NCBI GenBank assembly: GCA_017512145.1
Contig: JAFWHB010000028.1
Coordinates: 62,001-126,000 of the forward strand
From: Mogibacterium sp.
Lineage (GTDB): Bacteria > Bacillota > Clostridia > Peptostreptococcales > Anaerovoracaceae
Length of the DNA stretch: 64,000 bases
Reading direction: 5' to 3'
Shown: one piece after another, positions 41,498 to 52,194 of the stretch
Layout: the number at the start of each line of letters is the position of its first letter
Numbering within the stretch: position 1 is the first letter of the stretch
The notes under the pieces: generated by a model
Databases searched by the model: none
Seen by the model: only the letters and a program-made list of their open reading frames with translations
What the model was told of the DNA's origin: nothing
Made by a program: the position numbers and the translations under genes

Positions 41498-44179
41498 ATG
41501 AAGAACCTAGCTAAGACTTACAATCCTAAAGACTTCGAAGACCGCATCTATGAGATGTGGGAAGAGAAGGGCGCTTTCAATGCAGAGATCGATCAAGACA
41601 AGAAACCTTTCACCATCGTAATGCCGCCTCCGAATATCACCGGACAGCTTCACATGGGACACGCACTTGACCAGACTCTTCAGGACATCCTCACAAGATG
41701 GAAGAGACTTCAGGGATATTCAGCACTGTGGCTGCCTGGTTCAGACCATGCCAGCATTGCTACTGAGGTCAAGGTAGTAGAGAAGCTCCGCAACGAGAAG
41801 GGCATCGACAAGCATGACCTCACACGTGAGGAGTTCCTCGAGCATGCATGGGAGTGGAAGAGAGAATACGGCGGAAGGATCACCAAGCAGTGCCGTAAGC
41901 TCGGCGACTCCTGCGACTGGAGAAGAGAGAGATTCACGATGGATGAGGGCTGCAACAAGGCAGTCAATGAGATGTTCATCAGTCTCTACAAGAAGGGCCT
42001 CATCTACAAGGGCGACAGGATCATCAACTGGTGCCCGAGCTGCGAAACTACTCTTTCGGATGCAGAAGTCGAGCACGAGGATATAGATGGACACTACTGG
42101 TATTTCCGATATCCTGCAGCTGATGGAGGCGAGGGCATCACTATCGCAACATCCCGTCCTGAGACAATGTTCGCAGATATTGCTATCGCAGTAGCTGAGG
42201 GTGATGAGAGATATGCTCATCTTGTGGGCAAGACCGTTATCCTTCCACTCGTAGGACGCGAGATCCCTGTTATCACTGATGAGCACGCAGATCCTGAGAA
42301 GGGTACCGGAGCTGTAAAGATCACTCCGGCTCATGACATGAACGACTTCGAAGTAGGTCAGAGACACGGCCTCGATGCAAGCCTGTCATGCATTGACGAG
42401 CATGCTAAGATGACTGCTCTTGCAGGCAAGTATGAGGGCATGGACCGCTATGAGTGCCGTAAGGCATGGGTACAGGATCTCAAGGATGCAGGATACCTCG
42501 TCAAGATCGAAGATCTGATCATCCCTGTAGGAAAGTGCTACAGATGCCATACTGTAGTAGAGCCTAGAATCAGCGATCAGTGGTTCGTGGCTATGAAGAC
42601 TCTTGCTGAGCCGGCAATCAAGGCTGCAGAAGGTGAAGGCGGAGAGCTGGTATACGTTCCTAAGAGATATGAGAAGACATATCTGAACTGGCTCTATGAT
42701 ATACATGACTGGTGTATTTCCAGACAGCTCTGGTGGGGACACAGGATCCCGTCTTATTACTGCGACGACTGCGGCGAGATCGTAGTTGATCATAAGATGC
42801 CTGAGGTTTGTCCAAAGTGCGGCGGCAGCCATTTCCATCAGGACGAGGATGTTCTTGACACATGGTTCAGTTCAGCACTCTGGCCGTTCTCAACACTCGG
42901 ATGGCCTGAGAAGACTCCTGAACTTGACTATTTCTATCCTAACGATGTTATGGTTACGGGCTACGATATCATTTTCTTCTGGGTAGTCAGAATGGTATTC
43001 TCCGGTCTGTATGCTATGGGAGAGATTCCTTTCAAGTACGTATATATCCACGGCCTTGTAAGGGATGAGCAGGGACGCAAGATGTCAAAGTCTCTGGGCA
43101 ACGGTATCGATCCGCTCGAAGTTATCAACGAAGTCGGAGCTGACGCTCTGAGATTCATGCTCGCAACAGGTATTTCGCCTGGTAATGACATGAGATTCAT
43201 AAGAGCCAAGCTTGAATCTGCACGTAACTTTGCCAACAAGCTCTGGAACGCTTCGAGATTCACCATCATGAACCTCCAGGGCGAAGACGGAGAGTTCCTG
43301 CCTATGGCAGACGAGAAGACCGCTGTTCTCCGCGATGAGGACAAGTGGATCATCTCAAAGATCAATGATGGCGTTAAGGAAATCACATCAGATCTTGATA
43401 AGTTCGAGACAAGCCTTGCAGGACAGAAGATCTATGAACTCATCTGGGATGTTTACTGCGACTGGTATATCGAGCTGGTCAAGGGAAGACTCTACGGAGA
43501 TGATGAAGAGGACAAGAAGACCGCAAGATTCGTTCTTCAGAAGACTCTCAAGGATCTCCTGAGACTCCTTCACCCATATATGCCATTCATCACTGAGGAA
43601 ATCTGGAGCTACCTGCCTGCAGAAGCCAAGACACAGGATAATCCGGACGGACTTCTGATCAGAGATCACTGGCCACAGTATGATGAGGCTCTTGCTTATG
43701 CTGATTCAGTCCGCAGAATAGATACTGCAATGGAGATCATCAAGGCTGTAAGAGCGATCAGAGTCGAGGCAGACGCTGCTCCATCAAGAAAGGTAAGCCT
43801 GATCATCAGAACAGATTCTCTTGCTGATATCATCCCTGAGATCAAGCATCATATCTGCAAGATAGCTAACGTAGACAGCATAACAACAAGACCTGCAAGC
43901 GCAGAGGCACCTGATGATGTTATGTCTGCAGTAATCAACGGCGGAGATATTCTCGTTCCGCTCGATGAACTCGTAGATAAGGCCGCTGAAATCGAGCGTC
44001 TCGAGAAAGAGAAAAAGAGACTCGAAGGCGAAGTTATGAGAGTAGAGAAGAAGCTTGCAAATCAGGGCTTCGTATCCAAGGCACCTGCAGCCGTAGTAGA
44101 AGAAGAAAGGGCTAAGGGAGACAAGTACAGAGAAATGCTCGAAACTGTCACAGCCAGACTCGAGTCCCTTAAGAAGTAA
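41498..44179 (+). CDS. valS: valine--tRNA ligase
   Basis: An 893-residue class I synthetase: HIGH motif as HMGH (PPPNITGQLHMGHAL), a large editing domain (about 150-420), KMSKS as RKMSKSLGNG, an anticodon-binding domain, and the C-terminal coiled-coil tRNA arm (about 820-893). ATG 41498 is chosen over TTG 41492; ACGGAG is 10 bases upstream. It is followed 4 bases later by folC. No T-box leader is visible upstream. Confidence 0.97.
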   Translation: MKNLAKTYNPKDFEDRIYEMWEEKGAFNAEIDQDKKPFTIVMPPPNITGQLHMGHALDQTLQDILTRWKRLQGYSALWLPGSDHASIATEVKVVEKLRNEKGIDKHDLTREEFLEHAWEWKREYGGRITKQCRKLGDSCDWRRERFTMDEGCNKAVNEMFISLYKKGLIYKGDRIINWCPSCETTLSDAEVEHEDIDGHYWYFRYPAADGGEGITIATSRPETMFADIAIAVAEGDERYAHLVGKTVILPLVGREIPVITDEHADPEKGTGAVKITPAHDMNDFEVGQRHGLDASLSCIDEHAKMTALAGKYEGMDRYECRKAWVQDLKDAGYLVKIEDLIIPVGKCYRCHTVVEPRISDQWFVAMKTLAEPAIKAAEGEGGELVYVPKRYEKTYLNWLYDIHDWCISRQLWWGHRIPSYYCDDCGEIVVDHKMPEVCPKCGGSHFHQDEDVLDTWFSSALWPFSTLGWPEKTPELDYFYPNDVMVTGYDIIFFWVVRMVFSGLYAMGEIPFKYVYIHGLVRDEQGRKMSKSLGNGIDPLEVINEVGADALRFMLATGISPGNDMRFIRAKLESARNFANKLWNASRFTIMNLQGEDGEFLPMADEKTAVLRDEDKWIISKINDGVKEITSDLDKFETSLAGQKIYELIWDVYCDWYIELVKGRLYGDDEEDKKTARFVLQKTLKDLLRLLHPYMPFITEEIWSYLPAEAKTQDNPDGLLIRDHWPQYDEALAYADSVRRIDTAMEIIKAVRAIRVEADAAPSRKVSLIIRTDSLADIIPEIKHHICKIANVDSITTRPASAEAPDDVMSAVINGGDILVPLDELVDKAAEIERLEKEKKRLEGEVMRVEKKLANQGFVSKAPAAVVEEERAKGDKYREMLETVTARLESLKK

Positions 44180-44183
44180 TATC

Positions 44184-45377
44184 ATGCCAAGTTTAACCGG
44201 ATATGAGAGGATGGTTAACCTCCTCTCATGGCTCGGTAATCCCGAGCAGAATTTCAAAGCAATACATATTGCCGGCACTAACGGCAAGGGCTCGACCGGT
44301 GTCATGATCGCGTCTATCCTCGAAGCAGCAGGGTATACTGTCGGACTCTATACATCTCCTCATCTTGAAGAAGAATGTGAGAGAGTGCAGATCTGGAACG
44401 GTGACCACAGAATGATTCCTCAGGAACATTTCGAGGAGCTGATGGACAGGGTCCGTAAGATCCGGAGCAAGTATGATCCTGAATGTTCTTCACTGTTCGA
44501 TATATATACAGCTGCTGCTTATCTGTATTTCGATGAAGTGAAGCCTGATTATGTCATTCTTGAGTGTGGCCTCGGCGGCCGCCTCGATATGACTAATACT
44601 CTAAGCAGGCCTCTTGTATCAGTCATAACCCAGATCGGGATGGACCATACTGCCGAGCTTGGCAATACTATCATCAAGATCGCAAGAGAGAAGGCCGGCA
44701 TTATCAAGCCGGGCGTTCCTGTCGTATCGCAGACACCGGAGCTTCTGATCAAGAATGTGATACACCGCATCGCAGATGAGAAGGGCTCAAAGTTCATCGA
44801 TGCATCGCTGGTTACAGGTAATTACAGTGGTTACAGGCTTGCAATGAGAGGGGAGCATCAGCTCAGGAATGCGGCCACAGCCGTAGAGGCTATCAGGGCC
44901 GCAGGTATCGAGGTAAGTGAAGAAGATATCAGGACAGGCCTTGCCAGGGCAGTCAATCCGGGAAGGTTTGAGATTCTTAGAGAGAAGCCTTACTGGATAA
45001 TCGACGGAGCTCATAATCCTGATGCCATACAGGCTCTTACGGAGACATTCAGCAAGTTTGCAGCTGATAATAAGATAAGAAGAACTTTGGTAATTTTTGG
45101 CTGCATGAAAGACAAGAATTATCGACATATGATACAATTATTGACAGGTAATATGCGTGGCTGCAGCTATGCTACAGTTGCTGTGGACTATGACAGAGCA
45201 GAGGACCCTGAGGTCCTCGGCGAGGTATTCGCAGCTAACGGGCGCGGCTGCACGTGCTATGAATCAGTCAGTGAGGCATTCTGCGAGGCCAAGGCTTCCA
45301 ATTATGAATGCATTCTGATAACAGGCTCCATCTATGTTGCGGGAGCCATGAGAAGCTATTTCTTTGAGTATAATTAA
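44184..45377 (+). CDS. folC: folylpolyglutamate synthase/dihydrofolate synthase
   Basis: A 397-residue Mur-ligase fold enzyme that adds glutamate to folates. The ATP loop is GTNGKGSTG, with LECGLGGRLDMTN, the HTAELG metal site and DGAHNPDA in the C-terminal domain. valS-folC adjacency is a classical Gram-positive arrangement. It starts 4 bases after valS and is probably translated by coupling. Confidence 0.94.
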   Translation: MPSLTGYERMVNLLSWLGNPEQNFKAIHIAGTNGKGSTGVMIASILEAAGYTVGLYTSPHLEEECERVQIWNGDHRMIPQEHFEELMDRVRKIRSKYDPECSSLFDIYTAAAYLYFDEVKPDYVILECGLGGRLDMTNTLSRPLVSVITQIGMDHTAELGNTIIKIAREKAGIIKPGVPVVSQTPELLIKNVIHRIADEKGSKFIDASLVTGNYSGYRLAMRGEHQLRNAATAVEAIRAAGIEVSEEDIRTGLARAVNPGRFEILREKPYWIIDGAHNPDAIQALTETFSKFAADNKIRRTLVIFGCMKDKNYRHMIQLLTGNMRGCSYATVAVDYDRAEDPEVLGEVFAANGRGCTCYESVSEAFCEAKASNYECILITGSIYVAGAMRSYFFEYN

Positions 45378-45413
45378 CCCTATTATTTCAAACAACGAAA
45401 GGAACGTAAGACA

Positions 45414-46688
45414 ATGTTTGACAGAAACGGTAACGACAACAGCAACTACAACCAGATGATCATTGAAGAGATCGGTAAAGTATCCCCTACAGTAGCTGGA
45501 CTCGTTGAGAAAGAGTATCTGAGACAGAAGAACAATGTTGAGCTTATCGCATCTGAGAACTATTGCTCAGAGGCAGTAATGGCTGCATGCGGAAGCTGCC
45601 TCTCGTGGAAGTATGCTGAAGGATACCCGCAGGCTCCTGTTGTAAGACATTCAGGCAACAAGGGCAGATACTACGGCGGTACTGCCAATGTAGACCAGCT
45701 TGAAGAGTATTGCTGTGACCTCTGGAGGAAGGTTTTCAACACCGACTACCATGTAAATGTACAGCCTCATTCAGGTTCTCAGGCTAACTTTGCTGCCTAC
45801 AAGTCAGTACTTGAACCGGGCGACACTATCCTCGGACTCAACCTTGACAACGGCGGACACCTGACACATGGTTCAGCTGTCAACTTCAGCGGCAAGCTCT
45901 ATGACGTTCATTTCTATGATGTAGACGATAACGGCCGCATCGACATGGAAGACGTAAGAAAGAAAGCCCACGAGCTAAGACCTAAGCTGATCCTCACTGG
46001 TGCATCTGCTTACTCAAGAATCATCGATTTCCCTGCATTCGCAGAGATAGCTAAGGAAGTCGGTGCTTACTTCATGGTAGATATGGCTCACATTGCCGGT
46101 CTTGTAGCTGCAGGCGAGCATCCATCACCATTTGGCTATGCAGACATCATAACAACAACTACCCACAAGACTCTGAGAGGCCCTCGTGGAGGACTGATCT
46201 TCGCAAGAACTGAGCTTGCTAAGAAGGTTGACTCTGCAGTATTCCCTTATGCACAGGGCGGCCCTCTCTGCCACATCATCGCTGGTAAGGCTGTATGCGC
46301 TGAAGAGGCTCTCAAGCCAGAGTTCAAGGCTTATCAGCATCAGGTAAGACTGAACTGCGCAGCACTCGCTGATGAGTTCACATCGATGGGTTACAAGGTA
46401 GTTACAGGCGGTACAGACAACCATGTATTCTTGCTCGACCTTTCAGATAAGGAGTTCACAGGCAAGGATCTTCAGATCGCTTGTGACGAGAACGGCATCA
46501 CTCTCAACAAGAACTGCGTTCCTAATGAGAAGAGATCACCGATGCAGACTTCCGGCGTAAGAATCGGTACTGCTCCTATGACAACAAGAGGATATCTTGA
46601 GGATGACTTCCGCAAGGTAGCTCACAGAATCGATGAGATCATCAAGGATCTCGATGCTAAGAAAGCAGCAGAAGCAGCTGCAAAGTAA
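45414..46688 (+). CDS. glyA: serine hydroxymethyltransferase
   Basis: 424 residues. It interconverts serine + THF and glycine + methylene-THF. The PLP lysine is in TTTTHKTLRGPRGG (about residue 246). N-terminal LIASENYCSEAVMAACGS and KYAEGYPQ are family signatures. RBS GAAAGGAA. It completes the folate group folD-folC-glyA and ends in a strong terminator. Confidence 0.96.
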   Translation: MFDRNGNDNSNYNQMIIEEIGKVSPTVAGLVEKEYLRQKNNVELIASENYCSEAVMAACGSCLSWKYAEGYPQAPVVRHSGNKGRYYGGTANVDQLEEYCCDLWRKVFNTDYHVNVQPHSGSQANFAAYKSVLEPGDTILGLNLDNGGHLTHGSAVNFSGKLYDVHFYDVDDNGRIDMEDVRKKAHELRPKLILTGASAYSRIIDFPAFAEIAKEVGAYFMVDMAHIAGLVAAGEHPSPFGYADIITTTTHKTLRGPRGGLIFARTELAKKVDSAVFPYAQGGPLCHIIAGKAVCAEEALKPEFKAYQHQVRLNCAALADEFTSMGYKVVTGGTDNHVFLLDLSDKEFTGKDLQIACDENGITLNKNCVPNEKRSPMQTSGVRIGTAPMTTRGYLEDDFRKVAHRIDEIIKDLDAKKAAEAAAK

Positions 46689-46710
46689 TCTTAAATACAG
46701 ATTTGTTTAT

Positions 46711-46741
46711 ATACCCGGCTTTCCTTTAAGCCGGGTATTTT
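46711..46741 (+). terminator. terminator after glyA
   Basis: An 11-bp stem ATACCCGGCTT/AAGCCGGGTAT, loop TCCTTT, followed by TTTTAC. Confidence 0.9.
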
Positions 46742-46789
46742 ACTAATTCAGATGATGAATCACAAGTCAGCTTGGGTGCTACTGAACTG

Positions 46790-46839
46790 CCAAAAATTCA
46801 AGGCTTTTGGTTGATAAGGTTTTTTTGCTGTTGTATAAT
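46790..46839 (+). promoter_or_regulatory. promoter with adjacent dyad
   Basis: TTGATA (46811-46816), 17-base spacer with a run of seven T, perfect TATAAT (46834-46839). Directly abutting the -35 is an inverted repeat CCAAAA-N9-TTTTGG (46790-46810), placed like an activator or repressor site. It drives the small P-loop gene. Confidence 0.7.
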
Positions 46840-46870
46840 ACACTAAAGACTAAAGGAGGGCTTAAAACCT

Positions 46871-47293
46871 ATGGTGAAGCTTTTAATCGGACATAAGGGA
46901 AGTGGCAAGACTAAGAGAATGATCGAGCTGGCTAATAATACTGTACAGACAGCTAAGGGCAGCATCGTTTTCATCAATAAGAACTCAAGACTGATTTATG
47001 ATCTTGATTACAAGATCAGAGTCGTATGCATGGAGGACTTCCCTCATATCACGAACGAAGATGAGTACATCGGATTTCTTTTCGGTATCATGAGTTCCGA
47101 TAATGATATAGAGACAATATTCCTCGACGGAATCATGAGACACAGAGATTTTGCTCTTGAGATCCTTCCTAGCTTCATAGAGAAGATCAAGGTTATTTCA
47201 AAGGAATCCGGCATTGACTTCATCCTCAGTGTAAGTGCTGAGCTTGAAGAGATGATAGGTGTGGACTTCGACAATATCGAAGTACTCAACTAG
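46871..47293 (+). CDS. small P-loop ATP-binding protein of unknown role
   Basis: A 140-residue protein with Walker A GHKGSGKT (residues 7-14), a Walker B-like hydrophobic stretch ending in Asp (IETIFLDGIM, about 78-87), and little else. Similar short clostridial proteins are sometimes labelled twitching motility PilT by weak similarity; that is not supported here since no pilus genes are near. RBS AAAGGAGGG is very strong. It is monocistronic, between its own promoter and terminator. Confidence 0.72.
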   Translation: MVKLLIGHKGSGKTKRMIELANNTVQTAKGSIVFINKNSRLIYDLDYKIRVVCMEDFPHITNEDEYIGFLFGIMSSDNDIETIFLDGIMRHRDFALEILPSFIEKIKVISKESGIDFILSVSAELEEMIGVDFDNIEVLN

Positions 47294-47306
47294 TTATGCT
47301 TCAGTT

Positions 47307-47340
47307 GCCCCGGGCCCTTGCTCGGGGCTATATTATTTTT
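47307..47340 (+). terminator. terminator
   Basis: GCCCCGGG/CTCGGGGC (one G-T), loop CCCTTG, followed by TATATTATTTTTTT. Confidence 0.82.
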
Positions 47341-47375
47341 TTGCATTCTGTTGGCCGGTCGTGCAGGAGGAGGAT

Positions 47376-48677
47376 ATGGCTGTTATTGAACAGATAATGA
47401 AAGGAATTCAGGCGGGCAGGGAAGATTACGCGCAGCTTGACATATCTGCTGCAGTGCCTGGTGATGCTGAGCATACCGGGTCAGTTCTTGCCCTTTGCGA
47501 TAATGTTGAATATATGCGCAAGCTGCTGTCAGAGGGCTATGCCGGCAAGTTCAGCATTATATATATCGACCCGCCGTTCTTTACAAGATCCAAATTCAAC
47601 GCAACGGTAACTGTGAAGGACGCTGACGGCGCAAGGCACCGCATCCGCCATCTTGCCTTTGATGACAGATTCGAGAGGAGCCTTGAGTGCTATATAGAGA
47701 ATATGACGGTAAGACTTCTTCTCATGAGAGATCTGCTGGCTGATAACGGACTCATGTGGGTCCACCTTGACTGGCATTCCTCTCACTATGTCAAGATGGT
47801 CCTTGACGAGCTCATGGGCGAGAAGAACTTTGTCAATGAGATAATCTGGTGCTATAAGTCAGGAGGCTCAGGCAAGAAGCATTTCTCAAGAAAACACGAC
47901 AACATCCTTGTCTACAGCAAGGCTCCGGGATACTATATCGACATCCCGCAGGAGAAGTCGTATAACAGAGGCTTCAAGCCATACAATTTCAAAGGTGTCA
48001 GGGAGTATCAGGACGATCAGGGCTGGTATACTCTTGTCAACATGAAGGATGTCTGGAATGTGGACATGGTAGGGCGTACTTCATCTGAGAGGACGGGCTA
48101 TGCAACACAGAAGCCTCTTGAACTCATGAAGCGCATAATCCTTGCAGGCTCTCGTGAGGGAGATCTAGTAGGTGACTTTTTCTGCGGAAGCGGCAGCTTT
48201 CTTGAGGCTGCGGAGATTTCGGGACGAAGATGGATGGGCTGCGACAATGAAAAGCTTGCAATATCCATGACAAGAAAGAGAATGATCCACAGAGGCGCTG
48301 ATTTTGTCTGTGAATACGGGAGCGACAGAGCCTCTGCCGGAAGGGCTTCGGCTAAGGTATATGACAGGATACTGCTTGAGAATGGCAGAGTCATGTACAA
48401 ATGCGGTATAGAAGAATTCAAGCCGGATATCGATACAGGATATATTCAGATGAGCGACAGGGGATTTATAGAACAGGCAATAGAGAGTGATCCCATGCAG
48501 CTGATCGACTATGTAATGATAAATAATGAGAACACTGAGGCCGGAGTCATCGAAGTTGAGTTTGACGATATGACATTCGTCGGCAATGAGAATGCCAGGC
48601 TGACTCTCGTAGATATCTTCGGAAGAGAGTACTCTGTCGAGATGCACAGGCCTTCTGCTATTAATGATAGGGGGTAA
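47376..48677 (+). CDS. site-specific DNA methyltransferase (adenine/N4-cytosine)
   Basis: 433 residues. Motif IV is DPPF (65-68, YIDPPFFT) and motif I, DFFCGSGSF (267-275), comes after it, so this is a beta-class amino-methyltransferase. ATQKPLELMKRII precedes motif I as in this class. The last 120 residues are of unknown function and may recognise DNA. No restriction endonuclease or specificity subunit is adjacent, so it appears to be an orphan. The start at 47376 follows AGGAGGAGG; the longer open frame upstream crosses a terminator. Translation is nearly continuous with YitT. Confidence 0.88.
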   Translation: MAVIEQIMKGIQAGREDYAQLDISAAVPGDAEHTGSVLALCDNVEYMRKLLSEGYAGKFSIIYIDPPFFTRSKFNATVTVKDADGARHRIRHLAFDDRFERSLECYIENMTVRLLLMRDLLADNGLMWVHLDWHSSHYVKMVLDELMGEKNFVNEIIWCYKSGGSGKKHFSRKHDNILVYSKAPGYYIDIPQEKSYNRGFKPYNFKGVREYQDDQGWYTLVNMKDVWNVDMVGRTSSERTGYATQKPLELMKRIILAGSREGDLVGDFFCGSGSFLEAAEISGRRWMGCDNEKLAISMTRKRMIHRGADFVCEYGSDRASAGRASAKVYDRILLENGRVMYKCGIEEFKPDIDTGYIQMSDRGFIEQAIESDPMQLIDYVMINNENTEAGVIEVEFDDMTFVGNENARLTLVDIFGREYSVEMHRPSAINDRG

Positions 48678-48681
48678 TAAG

Positions 48682-49713
48682 ATGCAGGATAACAAGAACA
48701 AGACCGACAAAAAGTCCAAACACACTGTCAGGCTCAGCAAGCCTCAGAAGATAAGCAATCTGGACAAGAAGCTTGCAAGAGAAGAGGCTGCCGCCAAGCA
48801 GGCCAACTATATTGCAGCGCACGATCCTGAGCTTAAGGGCAAGACACGGCTGCAGGCAAGGGCGACAGAAATCTCACTTGCACTTGTTGCTGCTCTGATC
48901 GGATCAGCTGCGACAGTATGCATAATGCTTCCGAACGGACTGACATTCGGGGGAATCACCGGTATAGCAAGGATCATCCAGAGCTATACAAGCTGGAACT
49001 ACTCGCTTATTTACTATGCTCTTTCCATGGTTATCATGGTTATAGTATGGATCAACCTCGGATTCAAAGAAGTCCGTAAGATCATCCTCATGTCCATCGC
49101 ATATCCTACATTCATGCTGCTCCTGGAGCTTTCGAAGGTGCAGTATGTAAGCGATGACAAATTCCTTGCGGCAGTATTCTGCGGGGTAGTAATGGGTGTA
49201 TCGAATGGTCTGACATTCAAGGCGGGCTTCTCGTCAGGCGGAACCGATTCGCTTGCGAAGGTGATCAAATATAAGAGTATGCCGCATCTTGGCATCAATG
49301 ACATAACATTTGTCATCAACACGATAATCGTCGCTCTGAGCGCGATTATTCTCGGCCTGAACATAGCTCTGTACGCAGTACTGACGATCTATGTATCGAT
49401 GAGAATAGGTGAGGCGGTAATGTTCGGTCTGTCGACGAAGATCGTTGAACTTGAGATAATACCGGGAGATCCGGAAGCTTTGACAAAGTACATCATGGAA
49501 GAACTCGGAAGAGGTGTCTCCAGTGTTGAGATCACAGGAGAGTATACGGGCGACAAGAGAAAACAGCTCAAGATCCTCTGCTCACCTAGAGAGAGCTTCC
49601 TGATCAAAAGACACCTCGCCAAAAATGATCCTAAGTCGTTCGTAGCGGTTTACGGTGTAAATTCAGTATGGGGTGTCGGAAGAGGATTCTCAGATATCCG
49701 AAGCATGGAGTAA
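48682..49713 (+). CDS. YitT family membrane protein
   Basis: 343 residues. A Lys-rich cytoplasmic N-terminus of about 60 residues is followed by a YitT (DUF161) membrane domain of five to six helices (about 65-240, with the family GFSSGGTDSLAKVI) and a C-terminal DUF2179 domain (about 250-330). Function is unknown. ATG 48682 with AGGGGG 7 bases upstream is preferred to ATG 48664. Its 3' end overlaps the convergent YprB-like gene by 24 bases. Confidence 0.87.
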   Translation: MQDNKNKTDKKSKHTVRLSKPQKISNLDKKLAREEAAAKQANYIAAHDPELKGKTRLQARATEISLALVAALIGSAATVCIMLPNGLTFGGITGIARIIQSYTSWNYSLIYYALSMVIMVIVWINLGFKEVRKIILMSIAYPTFMLLLELSKVQYVSDDKFLAAVFCGVVMGVSNGLTFKAGFSSGGTDSLAKVIKYKSMPHLGINDITFVINTIIVALSAIILGLNIALYAVLTIYVSMRIGEAVMFGLSTKIVELEIIPGDPEALTKYIMEELGRGVSSVEITGEYTGDKRKQLKILCSPRESFLIKRHLAKNDPKSFVAVYGVNSVWGVGRGFSDIRSME

Positions 49714-50691
49714 TCTCTCATCTGCCATGGAGACAATAAGTGAAGCTATCAGATTGATAGTTCTCGGACCGAGGATCAGATAGCCATTGACGCAATCAGG
49801 ATCCTCGCTGAGATCTATTCCGAGCTTCTCTGTATCAATATAGTAATCATTACCAAGACGCCCTGCAGGGGCGTCTATTTCGTATGAAGAAGTTGCGGCA
49901 TTGAAGACGATAGTAAGAGGGTCATCCATATCAGGGAAGAACGCAGCCGAAACAGGGCGCGCGCACTGATCGCCGGTGATACGGAGAAGAGACTTGGATC
50001 TTGAAAGATGAGGCCTTACAGTATACTTGCCGCCCAGGACAGGAAATCCCAGCTTAGCTATCGCATCATCGAAATCTTCGATGTCATTCAGCGCAAGATA
50101 CATGAGCCTGTGAAGCTGCAGAACATCCTCTCTGTTGTGGGTGAGGATTATCTTCTCAACTGTTGTATTACCTGTCACAGAATACTCGTCAAAGAGTGCG
50201 ATGCTCTCGCGGCCAGTTATCGTATCCTGCCTGTCTGAGAAGATCCCATAGTAATTCTCGATCGACATCTGACTCAGAGACGAGAGATGGCTCCTGAGAT
50301 CCGATCCCTTGTTGAGCAGCCTGTACAGGTCGAAGTTATACATGCTGAGATGACCCTCGGTGAATGTGGATTCGAGGCGTTTGTTGAAGAAAGGCACATC
50401 AAAAGCCTGGCCGTTGAATGTTATGAGGTAATCGGTCCCTTCGGCTCTGAAGAAGTCCAGAGTCGCCTCAAGGACACGGTTCTCTTCATAGTGATTCTCG
50501 GCAAGGAACTGCGTGATCCTTACGCCTGTATCAGTTCTTGTCAGCATGGCAGTAAGACAGACCTTGCTGCGCGCAGGGTCGAGGCCGGTTGATTCTATAT
50601 CGAACACGCAAGGCCTCATGCTGCCAAAGTATCTGGCAAACTGATGCGGATATTCACCTGTGATCCTGTAATCTCTCGTGAAGGTTTTCAT
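49690..50691 (-). CDS. ribonuclease H-like (YprB-type) exonuclease domain protein
   Basis: 333 residues. Residues 25-200 form a DEDDh-like 3'-5' exonuclease fold of the YprB family: VFDIESTGLD (D, E), ITFNGQAFDVPFF (D), HNREDVLQL (D). B. subtilis YprB has the same N-terminal domain; no TPR tail is evident here. It probably acts on nucleic acid 3' ends. A promoter TTGAAT-N17-TAGCGT is possible just upstream on the minus strand. A separate small transcript candidate lies 60 bases further upstream. Confidence 0.85.
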   Translation of the reverse strand: MKTFTRDYRITGEYPHQFARYFGSMRPCVFDIESTGLDPARSKVCLTAMLTRTDTGVRITQFLAENHYEENRVLEATLDFFRAEGTDYLITFNGQAFDVPFFNKRLESTFTEGHLSMYNFDLYRLLNKGSDLRSHLSSLSQMSIENYYGIFSDRQDTITGRESIALFDEYSVTGNTTVEKIILTHNREDVLQLHRLMYLALNDIEDFDDAIAKLGFPVLGGKYTVRPHLSRSKSLLRITGDQCARPVSAAFFPDMDDPLTIVFNAATSSYEIDAPAGRLGNDYYIDTEKLGIDLSEDPDCVNGYLILGPRTINLIASLIVSMADERLLHASDI

Positions 50692-50740
50692 GGGTCCACG
50701 CTACCACAAAGATAGCAACAATTCAAGGCGGGAAAAATAT

Positions 50741-50831
50741 TCAGACAAAGTGAAAGAGACTGCGGGGGGAGCAGTCTCTCTCGAAAAAGGGTATTGGGAC
50801 TAGAGATTAGGAATCGCATTCCGTGATCCCT
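50741..50831 (-). ncRNA. candidate small RNA or attenuated leader
   Basis: In the 237-base gap between ychF and the YprB-like gene, a good minus-strand promoter would start a transcript near 50831. It contains hairpin GGAAT-GCG-ATTCC, an outer GGGA/TCCC pairing, and a terminator-like hairpin AGAGACTGC/GCAGTCTCT with a C-rich 7-base loop (50755-50779), followed by TTCACTTTG. It could be a small RNA of about 90 nt or a leader with an attenuator for the downstream gene. No coding frame is evident. Confidence 0.45.
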
Positions 50832-50837
50832 ATCGGC

Positions 50838-50866
50838 ATTATAACTTTCGTTTGGTGCAAATGCAA
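50838..50866 (-). promoter_or_regulatory. minus-strand promoter
   Basis: On the minus strand TTGCAT (50861-50866), 17-base spacer, perfect TATAAT (50838-50843). Confidence 0.65.
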
Positions 50867-50928
50867 CTTAATAATTCCTTAAAATCTCAAAAAAACAAGA
50901 ATAAGAAATTAAGAACAATATATAAAAA

Positions 50929-52023
<1,095 letters not shown>

Positions 52024-52122
52024 AATTATTGTTATCTCCTGATTGTTATCATTGGATGTAATGACCGCTCTATTACGCGGCGCGTATAATTTTAACATAT
52101 AGAAGGATGTTTTTCTATCTAC

Positions 52123-52150
52123 TTGACACAATTAGACCGCAGTATAAAAT
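52123..52150 (+). promoter_or_regulatory. promoter of the second peptidase cluster
   Basis: Perfect TTGACA (52123-52128), 16-base spacer, TAAAAT (52145-52150), 45 bases before the aminopeptidase gene at 52195. No further strong promoter is visible before the next three genes. Confidence 0.7.
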
Positions 52151-52194
52151 TAGATATGGACATTATTACTACATAACTATCACGGAGTGCAGAT

